Origin: Hydrogenimonas sp. SS33
GTDB lineage: Bacteria; Campylobacterota; Campylobacteria; Campylobacterales; Hydrogenimonadaceae
DNA length: 64,000 nt
Direction of reading: 5' to 3'
Assembly (NCBI RefSeq): GCF_040436365.1
Contig: NZ_AP026369.1
Coordinates: 1,776,501-1,840,500, forward strand
Part shown: positions 6,731-18,099 of the stretch, piece after piece
Numbering within the stretch: the first letter of the stretch is position 1
Layout of the letters: every line of letters starts with the position of its first letter
Position numbers and translations under genes: made by a program
Notes under the pieces: model-generated
What the model saw: the letters and a program-made list of their open reading frames with translations, nothing else
Database searches by the model: none
Told to the model about the DNA's origin: nothing

Positions 6731-8116
6731 CTATTTTTTCGCGTTGGCCTGGGCGTCGATCATGCTCTGGAGCGACTGGAAGGAGGCGTTGAGTTTGCCG
6801 ATGAGGGCGTCGTAGGCGGCGAAGCGTTTGGCCATGACGTCGTAGCGGGTTTCGATGGTCTGCTGGGCGCGTTCCTTCCGCTTTTCCAGGCTCTTTTCCC
6901 GCGCCTTGAGCCGGTCGTCGAGGTTGGAAAGGAGGGAGTCCCTGTCGGTGGCGGCGTCTGAGAGGTAGTTTTTGAGCTGTAGAAAGACACCGGGTTTCTC
7001 TTCGGTGCCGGCAAAGGTTTGTGACACTTCGTCGACATCGTTCTTCAGGGCACTCTGGAGTTTTGAGCTGTCGAAACTCATGACCCCCTCGCGGGTGACG
7101 TCGATGCCGTAGTCGGCCAGCCCCTTGCCGTCGGGTGCCGTGCCGAGCGCCAGGCGCGCCACCGAGAGCTTCAGAGAGACCACTTCGCTCTCACCCTGGA
7201 GAATACCCGCCTTCTTCGTTTCGGGGTCGTATTTGGTCGCCGCGGTCAGTTCGCCCATCAGGGTGTTGTACCGGTCCACGAAATCCTGCACCTTTGCGGT
7301 GATCGCCTCGTCGTCGCGCTTTATGGAGATGTGGTTGGGCGAGGTGCCTTCGTTTTTTAGCGTGAAGGTCACGCCCACCACCAGGTCGCCGACGGTATTG
7401 GAGGGGCGGGTAATGTCGACGCCGTTGAAGGTGAAGAGTGCGTCGGCGGCACTCTGCACCGACGCTTCGGGCGCGGTGAGGGCCAGAAAGTCATCGCCGG
7501 CCGTATTGGCGTCGTGGTCGTCGAAAGAGAAGCTCATCGCCTGGTCCGCTCCCGTTTCGGAAGATTTCAGCACCAGCCGCCAGGGTTCATCGCCGCCCGT
7601 GTTCAGGAGCGTCACATCCACCTTCCCCTTCATCTCTTCGGCGATCTGCTCCTTCAGTTGCGAAAGGGTGGTTCCGGCGGCGACGGTGAAAGTGGTACTG
7701 CCGCCGTCGATGTCGATCGTCATGTCGGTATCCACGGTCGTGACGACGCTTTCTTTGGAAGCGAAACCCTTGGTCTGGTCGATCGCCGCCTTCGCCAGGT
7801 TTTTGACCGTCACGTCGATCTCCTGCGCCGCTGCGCCGTCTTCGACCTCGACCGCCACGTCGCTTCCTGTGACATCGACGGTCCGCTTGGCGAAGAGTAC
7901 CGAATCGGAGAGTTCGAAAAGGGAGCTTTTCAGCGTCGCCGCCATCGTCGTAATCTTCGCCAGCTCCTCTTCGCGTTTTTTCATATCGGCGATCTGGCTG
8001 TCGATCGGTTTGATCTGATTCTCTTCGTCAACCTTGCGGAGTTTGTCGATAATGTCGTAGCTCAGCGCCCCGCTGCTCCCCAGCCCCAGGGAGCTGAGCG
8101 CTCCGAAATTTGCCAT
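6731..8116 (-). CDS. fliD: flagellar hook-associated protein 2 (filament cap)
   Basis: FliD caps the growing filament and folds exported flagellin. The 461-residue protein starts M-A-N-F-G-A-L-S-S-L-G-L-G-S-S-G and has the FliD N-terminal domain with long helices, a beta-rich centre with several Thr/Val/Asp strands, and a C-terminal coiled coil (near 400-455). The centre shows the flagellin-hook IN motif region (F-N-G-V-D-I-T-R-P-S-N-T). An AAAGGA ribosome site lies upstream. The usual downstream fliS is absent; flagellin follows after 131 nt. A GC-rich stem at 6702-6718 may end the transcript, though no T run follows. Confidence 0.93.
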   Translation of the reverse strand: MANFGALSSLGLGSSGALSYDIIDKLRKVDEENQIKPIDSQIADMKKREEELAKITTMAATLKSSLFELSDSVLFAKRTVDVTGSDVAVEVEDGAAAQEIDVTVKNLAKAAIDQTKGFASKESVVTTVDTDMTIDIDGGSTTFTVAAGTTLSQLKEQIAEEMKGKVDVTLLNTGGDEPWRLVLKSSETGADQAMSFSFDDHDANTAGDDFLALTAPEASVQSAADALFTFNGVDITRPSNTVGDLVVGVTFTLKNEGTSPNHISIKRDDEAITAKVQDFVDRYNTLMGELTAATKYDPETKKAGILQGESEVVSLKLSVARLALGTAPDGKGLADYGIDVTREGVMSFDSSKLQSALKNDVDEVSQTFAGTEEKPGVFLQLKNYLSDAATDRDSLLSNLDDRLKAREKSLEKRKERAQQTIETRYDVMAKRFAAYDALIGKLNASFQSLQSMIDAQANAKK

Positions 8117-8149
8117 GGTACAATCCTTTGTGTGGCTAATCTTGTAACT

Positions 8150-8176
8150 ATATCGGCCGATACTTAAAAACGTTTA
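8150..8176 (-). promoter_or_regulatory. sigma-28 (FliA) promoter of fliD
   Basis: Minus strand TAAA (8173-8176), 15 nt, then GCCGATAT (8150-8157), a near-perfect FliA promoter. The 5' leader is about 27 nt. Confidence 0.82.
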
Positions 8177-8244
8177 AGACGGCGTTATGATAGAATTGCA
8201 GCCATCGAAATTTGCCTATGCATACATTATATTAGGAAACGCCA

Positions 8245-10467
8245 TTGAAAAACCTCATTATCGTCGAGTCACCGGCCAAAGCCCGGACCATCAAGAACTT
8301 TCTGGGCAAGGATTACGAAGTGGTCGCCTCCAAGGGGCACATCCGCGACCTGCCCAAGCACAGTTTCGGCATCAAGATCGAAGAGGGGCGGTTCGAGCCC
8401 CAGTACCGGGTCGACAAGGACCACAGCGCCATCGTCAAGCAGATCAAGGACCTGGCCAAGAAGAGCGAGCAGGTCTACATCGCGACCGACGAGGACCGGG
8501 AGGGGGAGGCCATCGGCTACCATATCGCCAAGGCGATCGGCAAAGACCCGGAGTCGCTGCCGCGCATCGTCTTTCACGAGATCACCAAGAGCGCCATCCG
8601 GCATGCGTTGCAGACCCCCCGCAAGATCGACATGGACCAGGTCAACGCCCAGCAGGCCAGGCGCCTGCTGGATCGCATCGTCGGTTACAAGCTCTCCCCG
8701 CTGCTGGCCAGCAAGATCCAAAAAGGCCTGAGTGCCGGGCGCGTCCAGTCGGCGGCGCTGAAGATCGTCGTCGACCGGGAGCGGGAGATTGCGGCCTTCA
8801 AACCGGTCGAGTACTGGAGCATCGACGCGCTCTTCAAGCCCGAGATCGAAGCGGGCCTGGTGGAGTTTAACGGCAAAAAGATCGAGAAGATGACGATCAA
8901 GACGGGCGAGGAGGCCCATGCTATCGAAGCGACGCTTAAAAAGGAGACCTTCCGCGTCAAGAGCATCGAAAAGAAGCAGCGAAAGAGCTCCACGCCGCCG
9001 CCGTTCATGACCTCCACCCTGCAGCAGAGCGCCTCCGGGCGGCTCGGTTTCAGCCCGAAAAAGACGATGATGATCGCCCAGAAGCTCTACGAGGGTGTCA
9101 AGACCGACAAGGGGCAGATGGGGGTCATCACCTACATGCGTACCGACTCCCTCAACATCGCCAAAGAGGCGCAGGAGGCGGCGAGGGAGACCATTTTGAA
9201 GGCGTACGGCGAGAAATACCTGCCGCCCAAGCCGAAGGTCTACGCCTCCAAGGCCAAGGGGGCGCAGGAGGCCCACGAAGCGATCCGCCCCACGCGGCTC
9301 GACTTCACCCCCGACATCGCCGCCAAATTTCTGGCGCCCGACGAGCTGAAGCTCTACAGGCTCATCTACAACCGCTTCCTGGCCAGCCAGATGGCCGACG
9401 CGGTGCTGGAGTCGCAGACCATTCTCTTCGCCTCCGAGCACGGCGTCTTCAAGGCCACGGGACGCAAGCTGGTCTTCGACGGCTTCTACCGGGTCATGGG
9501 CTACGACGACCGGGACAAACTGCTGCCCGAACTCAAGGAGGGGGAGGAGGTGCCCCTGGAGAAACTGACGGCCAACCAGCACTTCACCGAGCCGCCGCCG
9601 CGCTATACGGAGGCGAGCCTCATCAAGAAGCTGGAGTCGCTGGGCATCGGCCGCCCCAGTACCTACGCGCCGACCATCTCCCTGCTGGTGTCGCGGGAGT
9701 ACCTCAAGATCGAAAAGCGCCAGCTCGTACCCACCACTATCGCCTTTACCGTCATCGAGATTCTGGAGAAGCACTTTCCCGAGATCGTCGACTCCAACTT
9801 CACGGCGCAGATGGAGGAGAAGCTCGACGAGGTGGCGGAGAAGAAGGTGGACTGGCAGAAGTTGCTGCTGGAATTCTACAAGCCCTTCATCGAGAAGGTG
9901 GAGCAGGGGAAGAAGGAGATCAAGAGCCTCAAAAAGGCCGAGCCCATCGGCCGGGCGTGCCCCGAATGCGGCAGCGAGCTTCTGCTGCGCTCCGGCCGTT
10001 ACGGCGACTTCATCGCCTGCAGCAACTACCCCAAATGCAAATACACCGAAAACATCGCCAAAGAGGGGGAGGAGGCCAGGCCCCAGCCCCAGACCACCGA
10101 CGAGGTGTGCGACAAGTGCGGCGCGCCGATGGTCATCAAGACCGGCCGGCGGGGGCCGTTTCTCGCCTGCAGCGCCTACCCCAAGTGCAAAAACACCCGC
10201 CCGCTGGAAAAACCCAAGGCCCTGGCTGTCAAGTGCCCCGAATGCGGCGGGGAGATTCTGGAGCGCGCCTCGCGCCGGGGCAAATTCTTCGGCTGCTCCA
10301 ACTACCCCAAATGCACCTTCGTCAGCAAGTTCGAACCGACAGAGCACAAATGCCCCGAATGCGGCTACCTGACGGCCAGGCGCACCTACCGGGGGAAGGA
10401 GGTGTACGAGTGCATCAAGTGCAAGCACAGGGAAGAGGCCGAGGCATCTTCTGATAGTGAAAAGTGA
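8245..10467 (+). CDS. topA: DNA topoisomerase I
   Basis: Type IA topoisomerase that relaxes negative supercoils, 740 residues. The Toprim domain starts I-V-E-S-P-A-K-A and has the metal motif D-E-D-R-E-G-E at 82-88. The active-site Tyr297 is in I-T-Y-M-R-T-D-S. The C-terminus has four Cys4 zinc ribbons (C-P-E-C or C-D-K-C... C-S-N-Y-P-K-C type). The start is TTG at 8245, with AGGAAA 6 nt upstream and M-K-N-L-I-I-V-E-S-P aligning with relatives. The last residues D-S-E-K and the TGA stop (10465-10467) are encoded by a GTGAAAA heptamer array that begins at 10457, so the array has invaded the gene end. Confidence 0.97.
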   Translation: MKNLIIVESPAKARTIKNFLGKDYEVVASKGHIRDLPKHSFGIKIEEGRFEPQYRVDKDHSAIVKQIKDLAKKSEQVYIATDEDREGEAIGYHIAKAIGKDPESLPRIVFHEITKSAIRHALQTPRKIDMDQVNAQQARRLLDRIVGYKLSPLLASKIQKGLSAGRVQSAALKIVVDREREIAAFKPVEYWSIDALFKPEIEAGLVEFNGKKIEKMTIKTGEEAHAIEATLKKETFRVKSIEKKQRKSSTPPPFMTSTLQQSASGRLGFSPKKTMMIAQKLYEGVKTDKGQMGVITYMRTDSLNIAKEAQEAARETILKAYGEKYLPPKPKVYASKAKGAQEAHEAIRPTRLDFTPDIAAKFLAPDELKLYRLIYNRFLASQMADAVLESQTILFASEHGVFKATGRKLVFDGFYRVMGYDDRDKLLPELKEGEEVPLEKLTANQHFTEPPPRYTEASLIKKLESLGIGRPSTYAPTISLLVSREYLKIEKRQLVPTTIAFTVIEILEKHFPEIVDSNFTAQMEEKLDEVAEKKVDWQKLLLEFYKPFIEKVEQGKKEIKSLKKAEPIGRACPECGSELLLRSGRYGDFIACSNYPKCKYTENIAKEGEEARPQPQTTDEVCDKCGAPMVIKTGRRGPFLACSAYPKCKNTRPLEKPKALAVKCPECGGEILERASRRGKFFGCSNYPKCTFVSKFEPTEHKCPECGYLTARRTYRGKEVYECIKCKHREEAEASSDSEK

Positions 10468-10581
10468 AAAGATAAAAGTGAAAAGTGCACGATGGCCGCT
10501 TCGCTCCTTTTTATCCGCATAGATCAAAGCCGACGAAGTCGGCATCCTGAACTATTCACTTTTCACTATTCATTTTTCACT
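10457..10581. repeat. inverted heptamer cassette between topA and the phosphoesterase
   Basis: The left arm is five GTGAAAA-type heptamers (10457-10491). The right arm is four inverted copies of the CTATTCA/CTTTTCA type (10552-10579). The core holds GATGGCCGCTTCGCTCC and a GCCGAC-gaa-GTCGGC hairpin. The cassette fills the whole intergenic space and supplies the topA stop codon. Related cassettes lie at 18100-18258 and 44287-44412. Confidence 0.8.
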
Positions 10582-10595
10582 GAAAAGGATGCCCA

Positions 10596-11138
10596 ATGAA
10601 ACTGGGCATCCTCTCCGACACCCACAAAAAGGCGGGCCGCGCCAAAAAGGCGATCGACCTGCTGGCGGGAGAGGGGGCGGAGTTTCTGATCCATGCCGGG
10701 GATATCGGAAAGGAGGAGGTGCTGGTGTACATGGAGGCGACGGGGCTGCCCTATGCGGCGGTGCTGGGCAACAACGACCGCGCCCTGGTGCCGCTGACGG
10801 AGCGCTACGCCCTTTTCAGGGAGCCCCACTACTTCACGGTCGGGGAGATCTCGGTGAAGCTGATGCACCACCCCTGGTTTCTCACCCCCGACGCCGACCT
10901 GGTCGTCTACGGCCACACCCACCGCTTCGGCATGCGCTGCGGCGAGGGGGGAACGCTCTTTCTCAACCCCGGCGAAGTGTGTGCCCGCAACAAGCCCGTC
11001 AGCGAGGCGGTTCTGCTGGATGTGGAGGAGGGCGCGTGGCACGTGAAACACTTTCAAAGGCGCATCAAAGAGAGTGCGTGGCACACTGAGGAGCATCACT
11101 GCCCGAAAGAGCCGATCAAAGAGACGATTTATGCCTGA
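10596..11138 (+). CDS. YfcE/MJ0936-type metallophosphoesterase
   Basis: A 180-residue calcineurin-like phosphodiesterase with all metal-binding blocks in order: S-D-T-H (Asp8, His10), H-A-G-D-I-G (Asp36), G-N-N-D (59-62), M-H-H-P and Y-G-H-T-H. Enzymes of this family hydrolyse phosphodiesters in vitro; the physiological substrate is usually unknown. The C-terminus after N-P-G-E is longer than usual and rich in His. Its last 8 nt overlap the bioB start, so translation is probably coupled. Confidence 0.85.
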   Translation: MKLGILSDTHKKAGRAKKAIDLLAGEGAEFLIHAGDIGKEEVLVYMEATGLPYAAVLGNNDRALVPLTERYALFREPHYFTVGEISVKLMHHPWFLTPDADLVVYGHTHRFGMRCGEGGTLFLNPGEVCARNKPVSEAVLLDVEEGAWHVKHFQRRIKESAWHTEEHHCPKEPIKETIYA

Positions 11139-11997
11139 CAAAAAACCCGTATTTCTTTGCGCCATCAGCAACATCTCCAGCGGACACTGCCAGCAAGACT
11201 GCAAATTCTGCACCCAGAGCGTCAGGTACGGCGCGACGATTGAGCGCTACTACCACAAACCCGTCGAAACCATCGTCGAAGAGGCGAAGCGGGCCAGGGA
11301 GCGCAAGGCGGCGGGGTTCTGCCTGGTTACCGCCGGCAGGGGGCTTGATGACAAAACCCTCCGCTTCGTCTGCGAAGCGGCGGAGGCGGTGAAGAAGGCG
11401 GTGGAGGGGCTGGGGCTCATCGCCTGCAACGGCACGGCGACGGTGGAGCAGCTGCGCATTCTCAAAGAGCACGGCATCGACAGCTACAACCACAACCTGG
11501 AGACCTCCGAAGCCTTCTACCCCCGCATCTGCACGACCCACAAGTGGCGGGAGCGCTACAAAACCTGCGAAAACGTCAAAACAGCGGGCCTCAAACTCTG
11601 CACCGGCGGCATCTTCGGGTTGGGGGAGCCCGACAAGGAGCGGGTCTCGATGCTCGAAAGCGTCGCGTCGCTGGAGCCCGACTCGGTGCCGCTCAACTTC
11701 TTCCACCCCAACCCGGCGCTGCCGCTTCCGGCCCCCGGCCTGAGCGTGGAAGAGGCGCTCTCGCTGGTGCGGATGGCGCGGGAGATGGTGGGAGAGAGGC
11801 CGCGGCTCATGGTCGCCGGCGGACGGGAGATCACCTTCGGGGAGGAGGATTGGCGCATCTTCGAAGCGGGGGCCAACGCCATCGTTATCGGCGACTACCT
11901 GACCACCGAAGGGGCGGCCCCCTGGCGTGACCACGCCATGCTGGCGCGCCACGGCTACACCATCGCGGAAGGGTGCGAGGCGGGAGACGAGGGGTGA
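11131..11997 (+). CDS. bioB: biotin synthase
   Basis: Radical-SAM enzyme that inserts sulfur into dethiobiotin to give biotin. From ATG 11131 it has 288 residues, in line with the short Campylobacterota BioB. The radical-SAM cysteines are C20-x3-C24-x2-C27 (C-Q-Q-D-C-K-F-C). Later landmarks include C-N-G-T-A-T, Y-N-H-N-L-E-T and G-L-G-E. ATG 11131 is preferred over in-frame upstream codons because it gives the standard N-terminus and an ATGCCTGA overlap with the phosphoesterase stop. The bioB TGA (11995-11997) lies inside the first unit of a GTGAGAA heptamer array. Confidence 0.93.
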   Translation: MPDKKPVFLCAISNISSGHCQQDCKFCTQSVRYGATIERYYHKPVETIVEEAKRARERKAAGFCLVTAGRGLDDKTLRFVCEAAEAVKKAVEGLGLIACNGTATVEQLRILKEHGIDSYNHNLETSEAFYPRICTTHKWRERYKTCENVKTAGLKLCTGGIFGLGEPDKERVSMLESVASLEPDSVPLNFFHPNPALPLPAPGLSVEEALSLVRMAREMVGERPRLMVAGGREITFGEEDWRIFEAGANAIVIGDYLTTEGAAPWRDHAMLARHGYTIAEGCEAGDEG

Positions 11998-12077
11998 GAA
12001 GTGAGATACGAGAATCGGAAATGGGTTATCTTCCCACCTTCCCACCTTCCCACCTCCCCACCTTCCCACCCTCTCAC
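11994..12077. repeat. heptamer/octamer array downstream of bioB
   Basis: Two to three degenerate GTGAGAA heptamers (11994-12014) are followed by six CTTCCCAC-type octamers (12030-12077), the last one ending in TCTCAC, the inverse of the first units. The left units contain the bioB stop codon. The array reaches to 20 nt before the antiporter start. Confidence 0.75.
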
Positions 12078-12097
12078 CTCTTCCGTCACGGATCATC

Positions 12098-13267
12098 ATG
12101 AGTAGCGAAATTTCCATCATTCTGACCCTCTCCCTGCTGATATGGGTCTCTCCTTTCATCGCCAAACTGGTGCGGCTTCCGACCACGCCGGTGGAGATCA
12201 TCCTCGGCTCCGTCGCCGGAGGGCTGGGGCTCTTCGGGCACGAGACCAGCCACCTCTTCGAGCTGGTGGCGGAGTTCGGGTTTCTCTACCTGATGTTCGT
12301 CGCCGGCATGGAGGTCAATGTCAAGAAACTGCTGCGCACCGATCCCTTCATCATGAAAAGAGGGACCCTCTACCTGGCGCTGCTTTACGCCTTTTCGGTG
12401 CTCATCGCCTACCAGCTGGGGCTCAGTTTCGTCTTCATGGTCATCTTCCCGCTCATCTCCGTCGGGCTCATCGCGGCGCTCGCCAAGGAGTACGGCAAAG
12501 AGACGGGGTGGGTGAAGGTCGCCATGACGGTGGGGGTTTTGGGGGAGTTGGTGAGCATCGTCGTCCTGACGCTGGCGAGTGCCGGCATCCACTACGGCCT
12601 GGGGCTCGACTTCTTCTTCAAAATCTCGGTGCTGGCACTTTTTGTGGCCGTCATGGTCTTCCTCTACTACACGCTGCACCTGCTCTTCTGGTGGTATCCG
12701 GAGATCCGCAGCGTCATGATGCCCTATTTCGACACCAAGGAGCAGGATATCCGCCTCTCCATGGCGACGCTCTTCATCATGCTGGCGGTGATGCTCTATC
12801 TGGGGCTGGAGTTGGCATTCGGCGCCTTTATTGCCGGCGTCTTCATCGCCACCTTCTTCTCCCACAAGGAGGACCTTGAGACGAAGCTCTCCTCCTTCGG
12901 TTTCGGCTTTCTGATTCCCATCTTCTTCATTTTCGTGGGGAGTTCGCTCCCCTTCGAAGCGCTGGGGAAGGAGGGGCTCGTCCTCTTCGCGCTGATCATC
13001 GCCGCCATCATGATCTTCGTGCGGCTGCTCGCGGCCTTCGCCTTCATGCGGCGCTGCGGCTACCGCAACGCCCTGCTGATCGGCTTCTCCCACGCCATGC
13101 CCCTAACGCTGCTCATCGCCGTCGCGACGCTGGCCTACCACGCCAGAAGCATCGACGCCTTCAACTACGAGGCGCTGGTGCTGGCCAGTATCGTCGAAGT
13201 GGTCGTCTCCATGACGGCCATCAAGCTACTCGCCGCCAGGGAGCCCGGCGACTGCCCCATCCGCTAA
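12098..13267 (+). CDS. Kef/NhaA-type (CPA2) cation:proton antiporter
   Basis: A 389-residue inner-membrane protein made almost entirely of hydrophobic helices, about 12-13 segments. It fits the Na+/H+ exchanger domain without the C-terminal TrkA-N part of KefB/C. Landmarks are the N-terminal T-P-V-E-I-I-L-G-S-V-A-G-G turn, F-L-Y-L-M-F-V-A-G-M-E-V and the mid-protein E-L-A-F-G-A-F-I-A-G-V pore helix. It probably exchanges K+ or Na+ for protons in pH homeostasis; the ion cannot be told. The 3' end overlaps aroK, on the opposite strand, by 42 nt. Confidence 0.85.
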   Translation: MSSEISIILTLSLLIWVSPFIAKLVRLPTTPVEIILGSVAGGLGLFGHETSHLFELVAEFGFLYLMFVAGMEVNVKKLLRTDPFIMKRGTLYLALLYAFSVLIAYQLGLSFVFMVIFPLISVGLIAALAKEYGKETGWVKVAMTVGVLGELVSIVVLTLASAGIHYGLGLDFFFKISVLALFVAVMVFLYYTLHLLFWWYPEIRSVMMPYFDTKEQDIRLSMATLFIMLAVMLYLGLELAFGAFIAGVFIATFFSHKEDLETKLSSFGFGFLIPIFFIFVGSSLPFEALGKEGLVLFALIIAAIMIFVRLLAAFAFMRRCGYRNALLIGFSHAMPLTLLIAVATLAYHARSIDAFNYEALVLASIVEVVVSMTAIKLLAAREPGDCPIR

Positions 13268-13771
13268 CCGGCGCATAATCTCTTCCGCCACCGCTTCGGG
13301 CGGCCGGTCGGCGTCGACGACGATGTCGGCCTGGCTTTCGTACCGCTCTTCTCTCTCTTTAAATAGCATTTCCGCGTTTTCTGGGTCTTTGAAGAGGGGG
13401 CGCCGGGCCCTCTCCCGGGCGTCGATGCGCTTCATGACCGAGGCGAAGGGGAGTTTCAGGTAGACGACGGTGCCGATTTTCCGCAGCGTGTCGACGGCCA
13501 GGGGCATGCCGCCGCCGGTCGAGACGACGCTTCCCCTGACGCACTTCGCCAGCCACTGCGCGCTTTGGCGCTCCATCCGCCTAAAGGCTGCTTCCCCCTC
13601 CTTTTCGAAGATCTCTGCCACCGGCATGCCGCAGGCGGCGGCGATGAGGGTGTCGACATCGAGAAAGTGGCGGCCGCTCTGTCTTGCCAACAGACGCCCC
13701 ACGGTGCTTTTGCCGGCCCCCATGAAGCCGATGAGGACGATATTGTCAGCGCAGTCGGATGAGGTAGCCAT
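13226..13771 (-). CDS. aroK: shikimate kinase
   Basis: Phosphorylates shikimate in aromatic amino acid synthesis. 181 residues with the P-loop G-F-M-G-A-G-K-S-T at 15-23, the shikimate-binding D-x-D (D-V-D) in F-L-D-V-D-T, the G-G-G-M hinge and the R-x-R-P-L lid. It is the last gene of the recA-eno operon and overlaps the AMIN gene by 26 nt. The C-terminus overlaps the convergent antiporter gene. Confidence 0.94.
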   Translation of the reverse strand: MATSSDCADNIVLIGFMGAGKSTVGRLLARQSGRHFLDVDTLIAAACGMPVAEIFEKEGEAAFRRMERQSAQWLAKCVRGSVVSTGGGMPLAVDTLRKIGTVVYLKLPFASVMKRIDARERARRPLFKDPENAEMLFKEREERYESQADIVVDADRPPEAVAEEIMRRLADGAVAGLPGGE

Positions 13772-14465
13772 CGGAGGTTTTCGTCAGCCGGTAGCGGTAG
13801 GGGGCGTCGAAGGTGACGACGACGCGGTAGTACCCCTCGTGATTGCCGATGTCGACCGCTTTGAAGGGGGGTAGGTCGACCTCTTTGTGTTTCGTCAGAA
13901 ATGCGGCGTTGCGCCGGAAGTCGACGACGATCTTGAAAGGGTTGCTCAGGTGGAAAGAGCGCACCTTCTCGTCGGCGGTGACGATGTGCACGCTTTTGCC
14001 CTCCAACTCGACGGTGACGAAGGGGAGCGGCGCGAAACGGAGGGTTTTTTCGGCCGTTTCGGCAGAGGAGGCCGCCGCGCTTTTTTTCGGCTTTTGCCGC
14101 TTTTTGGAAGCCGTTTTCAGGGGTTTGGCGGCGGGTAAGGGGCGCCGTAGCGTTTTGGCCGCCGGCTTTTTGGCGCGGGGGTGGACCTGCCGGATGACGA
14201 TGGGATCGTGCCAATCAATGCTGCGGTCGATGGAGACCACCTCTTTTTTGACCGAGCCGTCCAGCGCCTGGTAGTAGATGGCGACGGAGGTGAGGATGCG
14301 GGCGTCGGAGGGGAGCGTGACATTCGCCTCTTTGAAAGGCGGCGCCTTCTCCACCTTGTTGGAGGTGACGGGCAGGACCGTGTTGTCGATGACCGGTTTG
14401 AAGGGGTTTTCCCGGGCCGCGAGGGGGAGCGTCAGTAAAAAGAGAAAGGTCAAAAGGTGTTTCAC
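13746..14465 (-). CDS. AMIN-domain periplasmic protein
   Basis: A 239-residue exported protein. The start is GTG 14465, which shares GTGA with the stop of the upstream gene and gives a clear signal peptide (K-H-L-L-T-F-L-F-L-L-T-L-P-L-A-A-R). A basic Ala/Lys/Pro linker near 110-145 separates the N-terminal part from a C-terminal AMIN domain (V-D-F-R-R-N-A, Y-Y-R-V-V-V-T-F-D, Y-L-I-R-L). AMIN domains target proteins to peptidoglycan or septa. The equivalent operon position in Helicobacter and relatives holds a protein of unknown function. Confidence 0.78.
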   Translation of the reverse strand: MKHLLTFLFLLTLPLAARENPFKPVIDNTVLPVTSNKVEKAPPFKEANVTLPSDARILTSVAIYYQALDGSVKKEVVSIDRSIDWHDPIVIRQVHPRAKKPAAKTLRRPLPAAKPLKTASKKRQKPKKSAAASSAETAEKTLRFAPLPFVTVELEGKSVHIVTADEKVRSFHLSNPFKIVVDFRRNAAFLTKHKEVDLPPFKAVDIGNHEGYYRVVVTFDAPYRYRLTKTSDGYLIRLR

Positions 14466-14733
14466 GGTTCCGGCTCCAGTTGTTTGAGTTCGAAATACTC
14501 TTTCTGCAGGGCGGCGTTTTTCGCCTTGAGCGCCTCGATGTGGCGTTCGTAGGTGCTGCGCTGCTCTTCGAGGCCAAGAAGCACGGTGAGCGAGTTGGGC
14601 CCGAAGAGAAGCACACCGGCGTAGATGCCCAGTGCCGCCACCGCCAGCAGCGCGAGGAGAATGCGCTGCAGCGGAATGCCGAAGAGTGCGAAAGTCCGCC
14701 CCCTTTTCGGCGGCGTCACTTCCATGTCGGCCA

Positions 14734-14734
<1 letters not shown>
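14462..14734 (-). CDS. FtsB/DivIC-like septum formation initiator
   Basis: A 90-residue bitopic protein: a short cytosolic basic N-terminus, one membrane helix at about 24-44, then a coiled coil (Y-E-R-H-I-E-A-L-K-A-K-N-A-A-L-Q). That layout is typical of FtsB/DivIC, which bridges FtsL and FtsQ in the divisome. The start codon shares TGATG with the enolase stop, and the stop shares GTGA with the next gene. Sequence identity to FtsB is weak, so the call rests on architecture and on the conserved place downstream of eno. Confidence 0.72.
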
Positions 14735-17096
<2,362 letters not shown>

Positions 17097-17163
17097 AACT
17101 ACCTCATTGATGGAATTAGAGATATTTTATCACCATTTCGATAAAATCTGGCAAAAACAATAA

Positions 17164-17198
17164 TGGTCACTGGTCATTGGTCATTGGTCATTGGGAAG
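17164..17198 (+). repeat. TGGTCAT heptamer array upstream of mqnD
   Basis: Five consecutive heptamers (TGGTCAC, three TGGTCAT, TGGGAAG). The last unit supplies the only Shine-Dalgarno-like GGGAAG before the mqnD start at 17207. The array is open in the mqnD frame, which falsely extends that frame upstream. Confidence 0.85.
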
Positions 17199-17206
17199 TG
17201 TCGAAT

Positions 17207-18088
17207 ATGAGACAAAAGGCCATTTGCCCAAATCCCGTCACGATCGCCCATTCGCCCGATGCGGACGACATCTTCATGTACTATGCCGTCAAATTCGGAT
17301 GGGTCTGTACGCCCCAGCCTTTCGTCAACAAGGCACTGGATATCGAAACCCTCAACGAAGCGGCCCTGGAGGGTCGCTACGATGTCAGCGCCATCAGTTT
17401 CGCCCTCTACCCCAAAATCAGGGAAGAGTACGCCCTTTTGCGCACGGCGGTCAGTTTCGGCGAAGGGTACGGCCCCAAGCTCATCAAGAAAAAGGGGACG
17501 CGGCTTCGCAGAAACTTCAAAGTCGCCCTCTCCGGCCGCCACACCACCAATGCCATGCTCTTTCGCATCGCCTACCCCGAAGCGCGCATTGTCTACAAGA
17601 ATTTCCTGGAGATCGAAAAGGCGGTGCTGGAAGGGGAGGTGCACGCCGGTGTGCTGATTCATGAAAGCATACTCGATTTCGACGAGAACCTGGAGGTGGA
17701 GCGGGAGATCTGGGATATCTGGCGGGAGCTGGCGGGCAACGACCTGCCGCTGCCGCTGGGAGGCATGGCCCTGCGCCGCTCCATCCCCCTGCTGCGCGCC
17801 ATCGAGATCGAGCAAACACTCACCAAAGCCGTCGATGTCGCCAACCGCCACCGGGGCCTCCTGGCTAACATGCTGCTGGAGCGCAACCTGGTACGCATCG
17901 ACGCCGCGACCCTGGAGAAGTACCTGGACCTCTACGCCAACGACCGGAGCGTCACGATGGACGACACCCAGTTGCAGGCGCTGGACAAGCTCTTTCAGAT
18001 CGGCTACGAGCATGGCTTTTATGACTGCCCGATCAGGGCGGAGGATTTTATGATACCCCATGAGTATGCCGGGGAGCGATTTTCGTGA
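17207..18088 (+). CDS. mqnD: 1,4-dihydroxy-6-naphthoate synthase (futalosine menaquinone pathway)
   Basis: MqnD converts cyclic dehypoxanthine futalosine to 1,4-dihydroxy-6-naphthoate. 293 residues from ATG 17207. Family landmarks are I-A-H-S-P-D-A-D-D-I-F-M near 13-24, D-I-E-T-L-N-E-A-A-L-E-G, Y-D-V-S-A-I-S-F, G-x-Y-G-P-K and L-G-G-M-A-L-R-R. The ten codons upstream in frame are encoded by the heptamer array and are excluded. Menaquinone is the quinone expected to serve the bc1 complex encoded at 52.6-55.4 kb. Confidence 0.92.
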   Translation: MRQKAICPNPVTIAHSPDADDIFMYYAVKFGWVCTPQPFVNKALDIETLNEAALEGRYDVSAISFALYPKIREEYALLRTAVSFGEGYGPKLIKKKGTRLRRNFKVALSGRHTTNAMLFRIAYPEARIVYKNFLEIEKAVLEGEVHAGVLIHESILDFDENLEVEREIWDIWRELAGNDLPLPLGGMALRRSIPLLRAIEIEQTLTKAVDVANRHRGLLANMLLERNLVRIDAATLEKYLDLYANDRSVTMDDTQLQALDKLFQIGYEHGFYDCPIRAEDFMIPHEYAGERFS

Positions 18089-18099
18089 ACCCCCTTTTT

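Noticed and set aside
8269-10545. 758-codon open frame on the minus strand opposite topA
   Set aside because: topA is unmistakable. The antisense frame reflects GC-rich third positions and shows no family motif or ribosome site.
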